The notes under the pieces are model-generated. The model saw nothing but the letters and a program-made list of their open reading frames with translations. It searched no databases and was not told the DNA's origin. From positions 5,828,001-5,892,000 of the forward strand of contig NZ_CP127295.1 in NCBI RefSeq assembly GCF_030285665.1: a stretch of 64,000 nucleotides of DNA, in the 5' to 3' direction. A program made the translations under genes and the position numbers. The DNA is from Amycolatopsis mongoliensis. Its GTDB lineage: Bacteria; Actinomycetota; Actinomycetes; Mycobacteriales; Pseudonocardiaceae. Positions 33,471-42,672 of the stretch are shown piece by piece; position 1 is the stretch's first letter, and every line of letters begins with the position of its first letter.

Positions 33471-34048
33471 AGGAAGTGGGCTCCATCGGAGTCGTCTACG
33501 ACAGCGGCTACGGCCACACCGCCGCCCAAGCCAGGGCGGTGGGCGAAGGCGCCGCCTCGGTGCCGGGTGTCGACGTCGCGCTCTACTTCGCGGAGGAAGT
33601 CGCCGCCGACCCCCGGCAGCTCGACCCCTGCGACGCACTGGTCTTCGGCACCCCGACCTACATGGGCAGCGGCTCGGCGGTCTTCAAGACGTTCATGGAA
33701 AGCAGCGCGAAGATCTGGACCGGCCAGGGCTGGAAGGGCAAGCTCGCGGCGGGCTTCACCAACTCCAGCGGCCATTCCGGGGACAAGCTCAACACCCTCA
33801 CCCAGCTCTGGCTCTTCGCCATGCAGCACGGAATGGTCTGGATCGGGCTCGGCCTGCTGGACGGCAACGGCCGCAGCACCGGCTCGGACGACGAGCTGAA
33901 CCGGCTCGGCGCCTACGCCGGCGCCATGGCGCAGTCCAATGCGGACCAGGGACTGGAAGGCATGCGGGACAGCGATCTGCGCACGGCGTCGGCGTTGGGA
34001 CAGCGCGTCGCCCGGCACGTCGCGCACTGGCAAGGAGGTGGGCGGTGA
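33467..34048 (+). CDS. WrbA-like flavodoxin/NAD(P)H:quinone oxidoreductase
   Basis: 193 residues. The FMN-binding flavodoxin fold: the phosphate loop is YDSGYGHTA, then GTPTYMGSGS and NSSGHSGDKL as in WrbA. It could reduce quinones formed by ring hydroxylation and so prevent redox cycling. The GTG at 33467 overlaps the preceding stop by four bases; GTG 33476 is an alternative. Confidence 0.82.
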   Translation: MKEVGSIGVVYDSGYGHTAAQARAVGEGAASVPGVDVALYFAEEVAADPRQLDPCDALVFGTPTYMGSGSAVFKTFMESSAKIWTGQGWKGKLAAGFTNSSGHSGDKLNTLTQLWLFAMQHGMVWIGLGLLDGNGRSTGSDDELNRLGAYAGAMAQSNADQGLEGMRDSDLRTASALGQRVARHVAHWQGGGR

Positions 34049-35187
34049 CGTCCGGAAAGCCCGAGAAGATCCTCGTCGTGGGCGGCGGCCCGGCCGGACT
34101 GTTCTTCTCGATCATCGCCCGGCGGGCGGTCCCGTCCGCCGTGATCCACGTCCGGGAGCGGAACCCGCGAGGGGTGACCTACGGCTGGGGCGTGGCGTTC
34201 ACCGAAAGCGCGGCCGACGCGCTCCGGCCGGCGGCGCCGGACGTGGTCGACGCGCTCACCACCAACACCCGCCACGACCGGATGGTCATCAGCCTGGACG
34301 GCGCCGGCGTGCCGGTCCAGGTGGGGCGCAGCCACCTGAACGCCCGCTGGGCCCTGCTGGCCACCCTGGAGAAGTTCGCGCTCGAGGCCGGGGTCACCGT
34401 CGAACACGACTGCGACACGACCGTGACCGAAGACGACCTGACCGGCTGGGACCTCGTCATCGGTGCCGACGGCGTCAACAGCACCACCCGCGAGCGCTTC
34501 GCCGAGCACTTCCGGCCCAGCGTCGAACTCGGGAGCAACTGGCTGGCCTGGTACGGCACCCCGAAGCCCTACCCGCCGTCGATCATCCTCCAGAACAGCG
34601 ACCACGGGATCCTCATGGTCCACGCCTCGGGGTTCTCGCCTGAGATGAGCAACTTCACCGTCGAAGTCGGCCAGGAGACGTTCGACCGGCTCGGCTTCGC
34701 CGACATGACCGAGGACGAGTCCCGCGATCTGTGCGAGCGTCTCTTCGCCGGTTCACTGGACGGTGCGCCGCTGCACAGCGACCACTCTCCCTGGTTCCAG
34801 ACGAAGTTCGTCCGCTGCGCGCACTGGACCCACCGCAATCTCGTGCTGATCGGGGACGCACTGCACACCGTCCACCCATCGATCGGGTCCGGTACCCGGT
34901 TCGCGATGCGGGACGCGGTCTACCTCACCGAAGCGCTGGTCAGCGCGGAGTGGGACGTCGAAGTGGGCCTCAGGGAGTTCGAGCGGGTGCGCAAGCCCGT
35001 CGCGGACGCCTTCCAGGCCGCCGCGAAACGCAGCATCGCCTGGTACGAGGGGCTTCCGTCGCGGACCATCACCCATCCCACGAAGTTCGCGCTCGAGTAC
35101 TTGATGCGCACGGGCCGGGTCTCCTACCGGGACTTCCGGCGGGAGAACCGCGAAGTGGTCCTCGGCTACGAACGGGAGCTGCGTTGA
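34045..35187 (+). CDS. FAD-dependent aryl-CoA-type monooxygenase
   Basis: 380 residues, group A flavin monooxygenase. The FAD dinucleotide motif is VVGGGPAGLF, the DG motif GADGVNSTTR, and the GD motif LVLIGDALHTVHPSIGSGTR. The last motif, together with VTYGWGVAF, resembles salicylyl-CoA 5-hydroxylase and anthraniloyl-CoA monooxygenases more than free-acid hydroxylases. This predicts a CoA-thioester substrate, in agreement with the ligase that follows. The GTG at 34045 has AAGGAGG upstream and overlaps by four bases. Confidence 0.85.
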   Translation: MTSGKPEKILVVGGGPAGLFFSIIARRAVPSAVIHVRERNPRGVTYGWGVAFTESAADALRPAAPDVVDALTTNTRHDRMVISLDGAGVPVQVGRSHLNARWALLATLEKFALEAGVTVEHDCDTTVTEDDLTGWDLVIGADGVNSTTRERFAEHFRPSVELGSNWLAWYGTPKPYPPSIILQNSDHGILMVHASGFSPEMSNFTVEVGQETFDRLGFADMTEDESRDLCERLFAGSLDGAPLHSDHSPWFQTKFVRCAHWTHRNLVLIGDALHTVHPSIGSGTRFAMRDAVYLTEALVSAEWDVEVGLREFERVRKPVADAFQAAAKRSIAWYEGLPSRTITHPTKFALEYLMRTGRVSYRDFRRENREVVLGYERELR

Positions 35188-35207
35188 CCGCGAAGGAGAG
35201 ACACGCA

Positions 35208-36869
35208 ATGACGCTCGCTCCCGGGAGGCTCGTCCGCTATCCGGCCGAGGAGGAGGCTCGCTACGTCCGCGAAGGACTGTGGGAATCGCCCACGATCGCC
35301 GAGCACCTGCACGCCATCGCGCAGGAACACGGTGACCGGGATGCCGTGGTCTGCGGCGAAGCCCGGCTGACCTTCGCCGAGCTGGACCGCGTCACCGACC
35401 AGCGCGCGGCCGGCCTGCACCGGCTCGGGCTGGCGCCGGGCGGAGCCGTCCTGCTGCAGGTGCACAACACCGCCACCACCGTCATCGCGTGGTACGCCCT
35501 GCTCAAGGCCGGTCTGGTCCCCGTGTGCACGCTGCCGCTGCACCGCGGGCACGAGATCGGCGAGATCGCGCGGCAGACCCGCCCGGTGGCCCACCTCGTC
35601 GCCGCCCGCGATCCTCGCTTCGACCTCGTCGGCTTCGCCTTCCGGCAGGCCGAGGCGGCCGGGGTGGAGCGCACGGTCCTGGTCTCCGACGGGCGGGCGG
35701 ACGACCCCCGGGCCGTCGAGCTGGACACCTTGGGGAACGACATCGACGCCGCCGAGGCCCGCGCGGTCGTCGAGGGCATCCAGGCCGGTCTCGGCCGGCA
35801 GTCGCTCGCGGTGTTCCAGCTCTCCGGCGGCACCACGGGAGTGCCCAAGGTCATCCCGTGCCTGCAAGCGCCCTACTGGCACTACGGAGCGAGCCTCGCC
35901 CGCGCCATGGGCTGGGCGCCGGGGGACCGGATCGCGTTCATGATGCCGATCGTGCACAACGCGGGCGTCATCATCGGCCTGCAGGGCCCGCACAGCGTGG
36001 GGGCGACCCTCGTACTGGGAGTTCCCGACGCCTCGGCCGCACTCGACCTCGTCGTCGGGACCGCGGCCACCGACGTGGTGCTCGGCCCGTTCGCCTTCGA
36101 CCTGGCGCTCGATCCGGGCCTGGGCGCCGCCACCGCACTGCGGAGGGTGCTGTTCAGCGGGAAGAAGGTGCCCGGCAAGCACATGGAGACGCTGGCGGCG
36201 CGCGGGATCTGGGGCGGGCAGATCTTCGGCATGAGCGAAGGTCTCTGCCTCACCACCCCGCTCGACTTCCCGCCCGAGGCCCGCGCGACGAGCGTCGGCG
36301 TGCCGATCTCCCCGGCGGACGAGATCCGGCTGTACGAGCCGGGGACCGAGGTCGAGGTGGCCCCCGGCGAGGTCGGGGAGCTCTGCGCCCGCGGGCCGTA
36401 CACCCTGCGCGGCTACTACGACGCCGCCGAGCACAATCGGCGCGCTTTCACGGCCGACGGGTTCTACCGGAGCGGCGACCTGATGGCGGAACGCACGATC
36501 GGCGGCGTCCGGTGCTACACCGTCGAAGGCCGGATCAAGAACATGATCAGCCGCGGCGGCGAGAAGATCAACACCGAAGAAGTCGAACTCCTCCTCGGCT
36601 GCCACGACGCGGTGGCCGAGGCGGCCCTGGTGGCGATGCCCGACCCGCGGCTGGGCGAGCGGGCGTGCGCCTTCGTCGTGACCCGGGACGGCCGGCCGCT
36701 CGACCTCGCCGAGGTCCGTGCCCACTTCGAACGCCTCGAAGTCGCGAAGTACAAGTGGCCGGAGCGGGTCGTCGTGCTGCCCGAGATGCCGCGGGTCAGC
36801 GAGGTCGGCAAGGTCGACCGCCGCCGGCTGCGGCAGATCGCGGAAACGCTCGGCGCCGAGGCACCCTGA
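35208..36869 (+). CDS. Aryl-acid:AMP/CoA ligase (DhbE/EntE-like)
   Basis: 553 residues, ANL superfamily. Motifs: QLSGGTTGVPK (P-loop), FGMSEGLCLTTP (A5), ISRGGEKINTEEVE (A8) and the catalytic Lys in VSEVGKVDRRR. The start region MTLAPGRLVRYPAEEEARYV is typical of 2,3-dihydroxybenzoate- and salicylate-AMP ligases. No carrier protein or NRPS is present, so a catabolic salicylate-type activation is more likely than siderophore synthesis. It follows the monooxygenase by 20 bases with AAGGAGAG. Confidence 0.87.
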   Translation: MTLAPGRLVRYPAEEEARYVREGLWESPTIAEHLHAIAQEHGDRDAVVCGEARLTFAELDRVTDQRAAGLHRLGLAPGGAVLLQVHNTATTVIAWYALLKAGLVPVCTLPLHRGHEIGEIARQTRPVAHLVAARDPRFDLVGFAFRQAEAAGVERTVLVSDGRADDPRAVELDTLGNDIDAAEARAVVEGIQAGLGRQSLAVFQLSGGTTGVPKVIPCLQAPYWHYGASLARAMGWAPGDRIAFMMPIVHNAGVIIGLQGPHSVGATLVLGVPDASAALDLVVGTAATDVVLGPFAFDLALDPGLGAATALRRVLFSGKKVPGKHMETLAARGIWGGQIFGMSEGLCLTTPLDFPPEARATSVGVPISPADEIRLYEPGTEVEVAPGEVGELCARGPYTLRGYYDAAEHNRRAFTADGFYRSGDLMAERTIGGVRCYTVEGRIKNMISRGGEKINTEEVELLLGCHDAVAEAALVAMPDPRLGERACAFVVTRDGRPLDLAEVRAHFERLEVAKYKWPERVVVLPEMPRVSEVGKVDRRRLRQIAETLGAEAP

Positions 36870-36896
36870 GCACTCCCGCGCGAACGGAGGATCGCG

Positions 36897-37877
36897 ATGC
36901 AGGCTCCGGTACCCCTGCACCGGTACACGAAGCTGCGGACCGCCGACGTCGAGGAGGCCCGGTCCGCGGCCGGGCGCGTGATGTCGTCGCACCGGCTTCG
37001 CGCAGCGCGGCCGCGGGAGTTCGGCGCCCGGCTGCACGCGGTCGACATCGGCTCGTCGACGCTGCTGTACGCCGTCTACCACGGCGAGGCCGAGGTGACC
37101 GCGCTCGCGCCGATGGAGTACTACACCCTCCAGCTGTTCCTGGCCGGGGCGGCGGACGTGGTCACGGACTTCGGCCGCCGCCGAGCCGGAGCCGGGCAGG
37201 CGTGCGTCATCTCGCCCGGCGAACGGCTCCGGCTGCGTTTCGCGCCGGGAACCGTGCAGGTCGCGGCGAAGCTGCCCCGTGACGTGGTCGATCGGGGGTG
37301 CTCCCGGCTCGGCGCCGAGCCCGCCGGTCCGCTCGAGTTCGACCTCGCCGTCCCCGACGGTGCACCGTGGCCCGCGCTGCTGAGGCTGGCCGTGGACACC
37401 GTGGACCGCTTCGACACGGGCATCCTGCCCCCGGGCACGGGTCTCGAGCTGGAGCGCGTGCTGGTCTCGGCGCTCCTGCTCGGCCACCCCCGCAACCTGC
37501 GGTTCCGCGGCGGCGGCGCCCGCGGATACCGCGCGGCGGGAGCCGCCGCCGAGGCCCTCAAGGCCGACCCCGCGACATCGGTGACGCCCGGGCAGCTGGC
37601 CCGCACGGCCGGGGTCAGCTTGCGCACGTTGCAGGAAGGGTTCCGCTCGCGGTTCGGCACGACGGTGACCGCCTACCACCGCGAGGTGCGGCTGGAGCGC
37701 GCGCACCGGCTGCTGTCCGCGGCCGGGGAACGCCGCACCGTCGCCGACATCGCCGTGGAGTGCGGGTTCCTCCACCTCGGCCGGTTCGCACGCGACTACC
37801 GGCTGCGCTACGGGATCACGCCGTCGGCCACGCTGCACGCCTCGCGCGCGGCGGACACCGCCGCGCCGACCGGATAG
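36897..37877 (+). CDS. AraC-family regulator with cupin-like sensor
   Basis: 326 residues. The N-terminal AraC_binding_2-type sensor (residues 1-205) is followed by two HTH units: LARTAGVSLRTLQEGFRSRF and VADIAVECGFLHLGRFARDY. This regulator class is common next to P450 and aromatic-ring oxygenase genes as an activator. It sits between the ligase and the P450 genes, so it may activate the P450-reductase-transporter part in particular. The ATG at 36897 has GGAGG seven bases upstream. Confidence 0.88.
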   Translation: MQAPVPLHRYTKLRTADVEEARSAAGRVMSSHRLRAARPREFGARLHAVDIGSSTLLYAVYHGEAEVTALAPMEYYTLQLFLAGAADVVTDFGRRRAGAGQACVISPGERLRLRFAPGTVQVAAKLPRDVVDRGCSRLGAEPAGPLEFDLAVPDGAPWPALLRLAVDTVDRFDTGILPPGTGLELERVLVSALLLGHPRNLRFRGGGARGYRAAGAAAEALKADPATSVTPGQLARTAGVSLRTLQEGFRSRFGTTVTAYHREVRLERAHRLLSAAGERRTVADIAVECGFLHLGRFARDYRLRYGITPSATLHASRAADTAAPTG

Positions 37878-37935
37878 ACCGCGGCGCCTCCGGGACGCAG
37901 ACTTGGCGCAGCGTCAGCGCAGACGAAGGAGCGTT

Positions 37936-39120
37936 ATGAGCCAAGCGATTCCCGCACTCGACCACCTCGACGGCGCACTGTCCACAGCGGACGTCCGGCG
38001 GACGCACACGGAAATGCGCGAAGCCTGCCCGGTGGTGCACAGCGACCGCCACGGCGGGTTCGACTTCCTGACCCGGTACGCCGACATCCGCGGGGCGCTG
38101 ACCGACACCGCCGCGTTCTCCTCGGCCGCGGGCGTGCACATCCCGGCCGACCCGTCGCGGCCGCCGGTACCGGCCTTGGAGTTCGACGAGCCCGAGCACG
38201 CCGAGTGGCGCAAGGTCCTCGACGGCCCGCTGACCCCACGCGCCGTCCGCGCGTTCGAACCGGTCATCACCGAGGTCGCCGACCTCCTGATCGACGACTT
38301 CGCGGACGAGGGCGAGGCCGACCTGGCCAACCAGCTGACCGAACCGCTGCCGGCCATCGTGATCGGTCGGATGATCGGGCTGAGCCAACCGGAAGCGGTG
38401 CGGGCCCGCGGTCTCGCGGCGGCCTTGTTCGCCGCCACGGGTTCCGAGGACTTCCCGGCGCGGTTCGCGGAGTTCTCCGAGCACACCCGGCGCTGGCTGG
38501 CCGACCGCCGCGAGCATCCCCGTGACGACATGCTGACCGAGATGGCGAGCGGTGTCGTGCGGGGCAAGAAGATCGACGCGGCGGGGGCGACCGGGCTGCT
38601 GCTGGCCTACATCGTCGGCGGCCACCACTCGACGGGTTCGGCCCTCGGCGGGCTCATCCGGCACGTGCTGACCGTCCCCGGCCTGCGCGACGAACTCCTC
38701 ACCGACCGCAGCGGGCTGCCGCGGGTGATCGAGGAAAGCCTGCGGCTGACCACCCCGCTGCAGTTGTTCGCGCGCACGCTCCGCTGCCCGGTCCGGGTCG
38801 GTGACGAGGAACTGGCCGGCGGCGGCCGGGTGCTGCTCGACCTCGCGGCCGCCAACCGGGATCCGCGGGAGTTCGACGCCCCGGAGGCGTTCGACCGCCA
38901 CCGGACCCGCAACCGGCACCTCAGCTTCGGCGCGGGACCCCACGTCTGCCAAGGCCAGCACCTCGCCCGGGCGGAGCTCCGGATCACCGTCGGCCGCCTC
39001 CTGGACCGGCTGCCGGACCTGAGCCTGTCCGGGGAACCGGTCGAGAGCGGCCTGGTCGGCGGCTCCCTGATGACCCACTTCGCGTTGCCCGTGGCCTTCA
39101 CGCCGGAGAAGGCCCCATGA
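37936..39120 (+). CDS. Cytochrome P450 with altered I-helix
   Basis: 394 residues, bacterial soluble P450. The heme motif is FGAGPHVCQG with Cys at about 338; the ExxR motif is EESLR. The I-helix reads YIVGGHHSTGSA: the usual acid-alcohol pair (Asp/Glu-Thr) is His231-Ser232. This pair normally delivers protons to the iron-peroxo, so oxygen activation may differ. The next gene, overlapping by four bases, is its probable reductase. The ATG at 37936 has GAAGGAG upstream. Confidence 0.9.
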   Translation: MSQAIPALDHLDGALSTADVRRTHTEMREACPVVHSDRHGGFDFLTRYADIRGALTDTAAFSSAAGVHIPADPSRPPVPALEFDEPEHAEWRKVLDGPLTPRAVRAFEPVITEVADLLIDDFADEGEADLANQLTEPLPAIVIGRMIGLSQPEAVRARGLAAALFAATGSEDFPARFAEFSEHTRRWLADRREHPRDDMLTEMASGVVRGKKIDAAGATGLLLAYIVGGHHSTGSALGGLIRHVLTVPGLRDELLTDRSGLPRVIEESLRLTTPLQLFARTLRCPVRVGDEELAGGGRVLLDLAAANRDPREFDAPEAFDRHRTRNRHLSFGAGPHVCQGQHLARAELRITVGRLLDRLPDLSLSGEPVESGLVGGSLMTHFALPVAFTPEKAP

Positions 39121-40067
39121 CCGGATCGCCACCGCTCCACCTCACCGTCGGACGGCGGCAGGCGATCGCGCGAGACGTGGTCGAGTTCGAGCTGCGCCCG
39201 CTCGACGGCGGCGACCTCCCGGCATGGCAGCCCGGCGCGCACATCGACGTCGTGGTCGGAGCCGGATCGGTTCGCCAGTACTCCCTGTGCGGCGACCCCG
39301 GCGATCGCACGAGCTACCGGATCGCCGTCCTGCGCCAGCCCGACGGCCGGGGCGGATCCGCATGGCTGCACGAGCGGCTCCACGAGGGTGGCCGGGTCGT
39401 GGTCCACGGTCCGCGCAACCACTTCCCGCTGGAACCGGCGCCGCACTACGTGTTCCTCGCGGGCGGGATCGGGATCACCCCGCTGCTGACCATGATCCGC
39501 CGGGTTTCCGGCGAGGGCGCCGACTGGTCGCTGCACTACGGCGGCCGCACCCTGACTTCCCTCGCCTACGCCGGCGAACTGCGGGAGATCGACGCGTGCA
39601 GGGTGCGTGTGGTGCCCTTCGACCAGTGCGGGCTGATCGACCTCGACGCCGCACTCGACGAAGCGGCGCCGGAGGCGCACGTCTACTGCTGCGGACCCGA
39701 GCCGATGATCGTCGCGGCCGAGGCGGCGTGCGCCCGTCGCGGATTGCGGCTGCGCACCGAACGCTTCGCACCGAAGGAAATCAGCTCCTCGCGAGCGGAC
39801 ACCCCGTTCGAGGTCCGGATCGCTTCGACCGGAGCCGAGCTGGCGGTACCCGCCGATCGATCCATTGTGGACATCCTGATCGAGGCGGGCGTGGACGTGC
39901 TCACCTCGTGCGAGGAAGGCACCTGCGGCACGTGCGAGACGGGCGTCCTCGACGGCCGCCCGGACCACCGCGACTCGGTGCTGACCGAGGAAGAACAGGC
40001 AGCGGGGGACCGCATCCTGCCGTGCGTCTCGCGGTCCCTCACCGCCAGGCTCGTGCTCGACCTGTGA
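39117..40067 (+). CDS. PDR-type oxidoreductase (FMN, NAD, [2Fe-2S])
   Basis: 316 residues in phthalate dioxygenase reductase order. The flavin domain has RQYSLCGDP. The NAD domain has AGGIGITPLLTMIRR and YCCGPEPM. The C-terminal plant-type ferredoxin has CEEGTCGTC plus a distal Cys in RILPCVSR. Usually this type serves Rieske oxygenases such as vanillate demethylase; here it overlaps a P450 gene, giving a two-component P450 system like GcoA/GcoB in logic though not in reductase family. Confidence 0.9.
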   Translation: MTGSPPLHLTVGRRQAIARDVVEFELRPLDGGDLPAWQPGAHIDVVVGAGSVRQYSLCGDPGDRTSYRIAVLRQPDGRGGSAWLHERLHEGGRVVVHGPRNHFPLEPAPHYVFLAGGIGITPLLTMIRRVSGEGADWSLHYGGRTLTSLAYAGELREIDACRVRVVPFDQCGLIDLDAALDEAAPEAHVYCCGPEPMIVAAEAACARRGLRLRTERFAPKEISSSRADTPFEVRIASTGAELAVPADRSIVDILIEAGVDVLTSCEEGTCGTCETGVLDGRPDHRDSVLTEEEQAAGDRILPCVSRSLTARLVLDL

Positions 40068-40119
40068 CCAGCCCGCCGCTCCGGCGAGGTGTAGCCGACA
40101 CATCCCTTGGAGGACAACG

Positions 40120-41469
40120 ATGTCCCGATCCGAATCCGCCCGCAGACCGGTTCCCCCTTGGCGCGTGGCCGTGGCCGGGCTCATCGGCACGACCATCGAA
40201 TGGTACGACTTCTTCATCTACGCACTCGCCGCGACGCTCGTCTTCGCGCCCCAGTTCTTCCCCAGCACCTCCGCCGTGGCAAGCACTCTCGCGGCCCTCT
40301 CGACGTTCGCGATCGGTTTCGTCGCCCGGCCGATCGGCGGCGCCCTCATCGGTCACTTCGGGGACCGGGTCGGGCGCAAGCGCATGCTCGTGTTGTCCCT
40401 GCTCGTCATGGGCGTCGGCACGGCCCTCATCGGGGTACTGCCGACGTACGCCTCGATCGGTGTGGCGGCGCCGATCGCGCTCGTCCTGATTCGCGTCGCA
40501 CAGGGGCTCGCCGTCGGTGGCGAGTGGGGCGGTGCGACGCTGCTCGCCCTCGAGCACGCGCGTACCCGCACCGAGCGCACCCTGCTCAGCTCCCTGCCCC
40601 AGGTCGGCCTGCCGCTGGGTGTCGTGCTGTCCAGCCTGGTCTTCCTGCTCGTCCGGCTCGGAGCCGGGAACGAGGGGTTCGCGAGCGGGGGATGGCGCAT
40701 CCCGTTCCTGGCCAGCGCCGCGCTGGTCGTCGTCGGTCTCCTGATCCGGCTGAAACTGGCCGAGAGCCCGGAGTTCGAGCGCGTCCGGCGGCAGCACACG
40801 GTGCGCCGCGCGCCGATCGCGGACGTGCTCCGCGCCCCACGGATCTGGGTGCCCGCCTCCGGCATCACCATCGGCAGTTCCACACTCGGCAACCTGGTGC
40901 TGGCGTTCATGCTCGGCTACGCGGCGCAGGCGAAGCTGTTCAGCGCGTCGACGATGCTCACGGCCACGATCGTGGCGGCTCTCCTCTGGTGCGTGGTCCT
41001 TCCCGCTGCCGCCTTGCTCGCGGGACGCGTCGGCCGCAAGCGTGTCCTCATCGCCGGCACGGTGGGCACGATCGTCTGGGCACACCCGTACTTCGCGTTG
41101 GTCGAGTCCGGATCCCGTGCGGGTCTGTTCATCGGAACGATGGTCGCCGCGGCGTGCATCGCCGTGGCAACGGGACCGTACGGCGCGTACCTGACTGAAG
41201 CGTTCCCCGCCGAGATCAGGTACAGCGGCGCATCGATCGCGTACGGAATCGGCGGCGTCCTCGGCGGCGCGATCGCCCCGATCGCGGCCACGCTGCTCGT
41301 CACCTCGACCGGCGGTCTCGGCGCTGTCGCGGTGTACGTCGCAGGAGCGTCCTGCGTCAGCCTGATCGCCGTGCTCACCCTTCGCAGCCCGTACTCGTCT
41401 GCGCGCTTCGAGCTTGAAGACACGCGCGAGACGACGGACACGCGTAGCTTGCCCGGCCGCCGTACGTGA
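40120..41469 (+). CDS. MHS-family MFS transporter (shikimate/aromatic acid:H+ symporter type)
   Basis: 449 residues, 12 predicted helices. Metabolite:H+ symporter signatures: GTTIEWYDFFIYALAATL in helix 1 and IGHFGDRVGRKRM between helices 2 and 3. The family carries shikimate, aromatic acids, alpha-ketoglutarate or betaine. As the last gene of the operon it probably imports the aromatic-acid substrate (inference). Confidence 0.88.
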   Translation: MSRSESARRPVPPWRVAVAGLIGTTIEWYDFFIYALAATLVFAPQFFPSTSAVASTLAALSTFAIGFVARPIGGALIGHFGDRVGRKRMLVLSLLVMGVGTALIGVLPTYASIGVAAPIALVLIRVAQGLAVGGEWGGATLLALEHARTRTERTLLSSLPQVGLPLGVVLSSLVFLLVRLGAGNEGFASGGWRIPFLASAALVVVGLLIRLKLAESPEFERVRRQHTVRRAPIADVLRAPRIWVPASGITIGSSTLGNLVLAFMLGYAAQAKLFSASTMLTATIVAALLWCVVLPAAALLAGRVGRKRVLIAGTVGTIVWAHPYFALVESGSRAGLFIGTMVAAACIAVATGPYGAYLTEAFPAEIRYSGASIAYGIGGVLGGAIAPIAATLLVTSTGGLGAVAVYVAGASCVSLIAVLTLRSPYSSARFELEDTRETTDTRSLPGRRT

Positions 41470-41654
41470 GAAGGATGAAGAGCTGCTTGCCGTTGCCACG
41501 CACGGCCAGGTCGCCGCCGTAGGCAGCGCACCACCACCGCATGCTTTCCAGGTCGTACCCGATAGCCGCGGGCTCCCGGCCCGAGCAGACCGCGACCGTC
41601 ATCGGAGACGGTGATCGCGAGCTGGGCGCGGTCGCCCGTCATCCGCGCCTGCAC
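41447..41654 (-). pseudogene. Histidine-kinase-like ATPase fragment
   Basis: Two frames together read VQARMTGDRAQLAITVSDDG and then GYDLESMRWWCAAYGGDLAV...LFILLTYGG, the N-box/C-end of a GHKL ATPase. A frameshift lies between them, and the upstream domains are absent. Its 3' end overlaps the transporter end. Confidence 0.55.
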
Positions 41655-41759
41655 GACCCTGGCACACGGGCCCAGCGGCAGCGTTCACACTCGCGGGGGA
41701 GCGGTCCAGGTGTAACCGGGCATGCGGACGCGGGCGGTGAGCTCGTCCGTAGCCGAGCC

Positions 41760-42210
41760 GGCTGCGTGCAGTGGACGGTCAACACCGCACTCGCCGGCAC
41801 CGTCATCGCCTGGACCGTGACCATCGAGCACCCGCGCCAGGTGGTCGGCACGCCTCGGACAACCTGCTCGAGGTCGTCCAGCTCGCGCTGGGGTGTTCGT
41901 CGCGCCGGCGCTGCTGTGGTGGCCGCCGGTGGCGTTGCTGATGATCGTCCCGACGTTCGCGCTGCACCAGTGCGTCCAGCTCGACCAGTACAAGCTCGCC
42001 GCCCGCCCGACCAGCGCACCGGGCTGCTCAACGCCCCCACCTGGCACGAGCAGGCCCGCCATGCCCCGGGCGGGGTGGCGTCCTGATGATCGACCTGGAC
42101 TGGTTCAAGTGCATCCATGACACGTACGGCCATCCCGTGGGCGACGACGTTCTCGCGCAGGTCGTCACCGTGCTCACCAAGGCGGTCCGTCAGGGTGACA
42201 CCGTCGGCCG
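41760..42210 (+). pseudogene. Diguanylate cyclase remnant, frameshifted and truncated
   Basis: Pieces in different frames: a membrane region (VAPALLWWPPVALLMIVPTF), then DQRTGLLNAPTWHEQA, then MIDLDWFKCIHDTYGHPVGD and VLTKAVRQGDTVGR. These are the successive parts of a GGDEF domain up to just before the GGEEF motif, where the sequence breaks into an antiparallel lgt fragment. At least two frameshifts. Non-functional. Confidence 0.75.
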
Positions 42211-42505
42211 CCGAGGCCGCCGTCCCAGACGAAAGGGCCTTCACCGGGTCGCGGCCGGGCGCGAAGTACAGCTCGGGGTCGGTGATCGGGTGGTGGATCC
42301 GGCCGCCGACGACGCCGAACGGCACTGTCCACATCGCCACTTCGACCACGTCGTCGGAGTTGCCGCCGCGGGCCTTCCAGCGGCGTTGCGTCAGCCAGAG
42401 CGCGACCAGGATGCCGGCGATGATGCCCAGCGCGTAGGCCCGGATCGGGAGCGGCCCCAGGTGCCACGCGCCCTGTGACGGGCTCGGCGAAGACGCCAGG
42501 ACCAT
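42211..42505 (-). pseudogene. lgt: lgt 5' fragment (prolipoprotein diacylglyceryl transferase)
   Basis: The frame from ATG 42505 reads IPSPSQG-like ASSPSPSQGAWHLGPLPIRA, then WLTQRRWKARGG and VGGRIHHPITDPELYFAPGR, unmistakably Lgt helix 1 to the start of helix 3. A frameshift after PVKAL is followed by FVWDGGLGG in another frame, then the sequence ends at the junction with the diguanylate cyclase remnant. About 100 of some 300 residues remain, and the catalytic region is lost. Confidence 0.8.
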
Positions 42506-42672
42506 CGCTGCCTCGTTCCTGCGAGACGTCGTCGACCTGGCCAAAGTACATCGGTCATCGAACTATCTGCCATCCGGACACTCACTCTGCTCCTGGCTGC
42601 GCGCCACCTGGGCCTGCAAAGTCTCGCAAAGTGGACATGGTTGCGCTGTGGCGAGCTTCATGATGCACCCCA

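Noticed and set aside
35166..37838. 890-codon minus-strand frame opposite the ligase and AraC genes
   Set aside because: No family features, strong shadow composition; plus-strand genes are well supported with overlaps and RBS.
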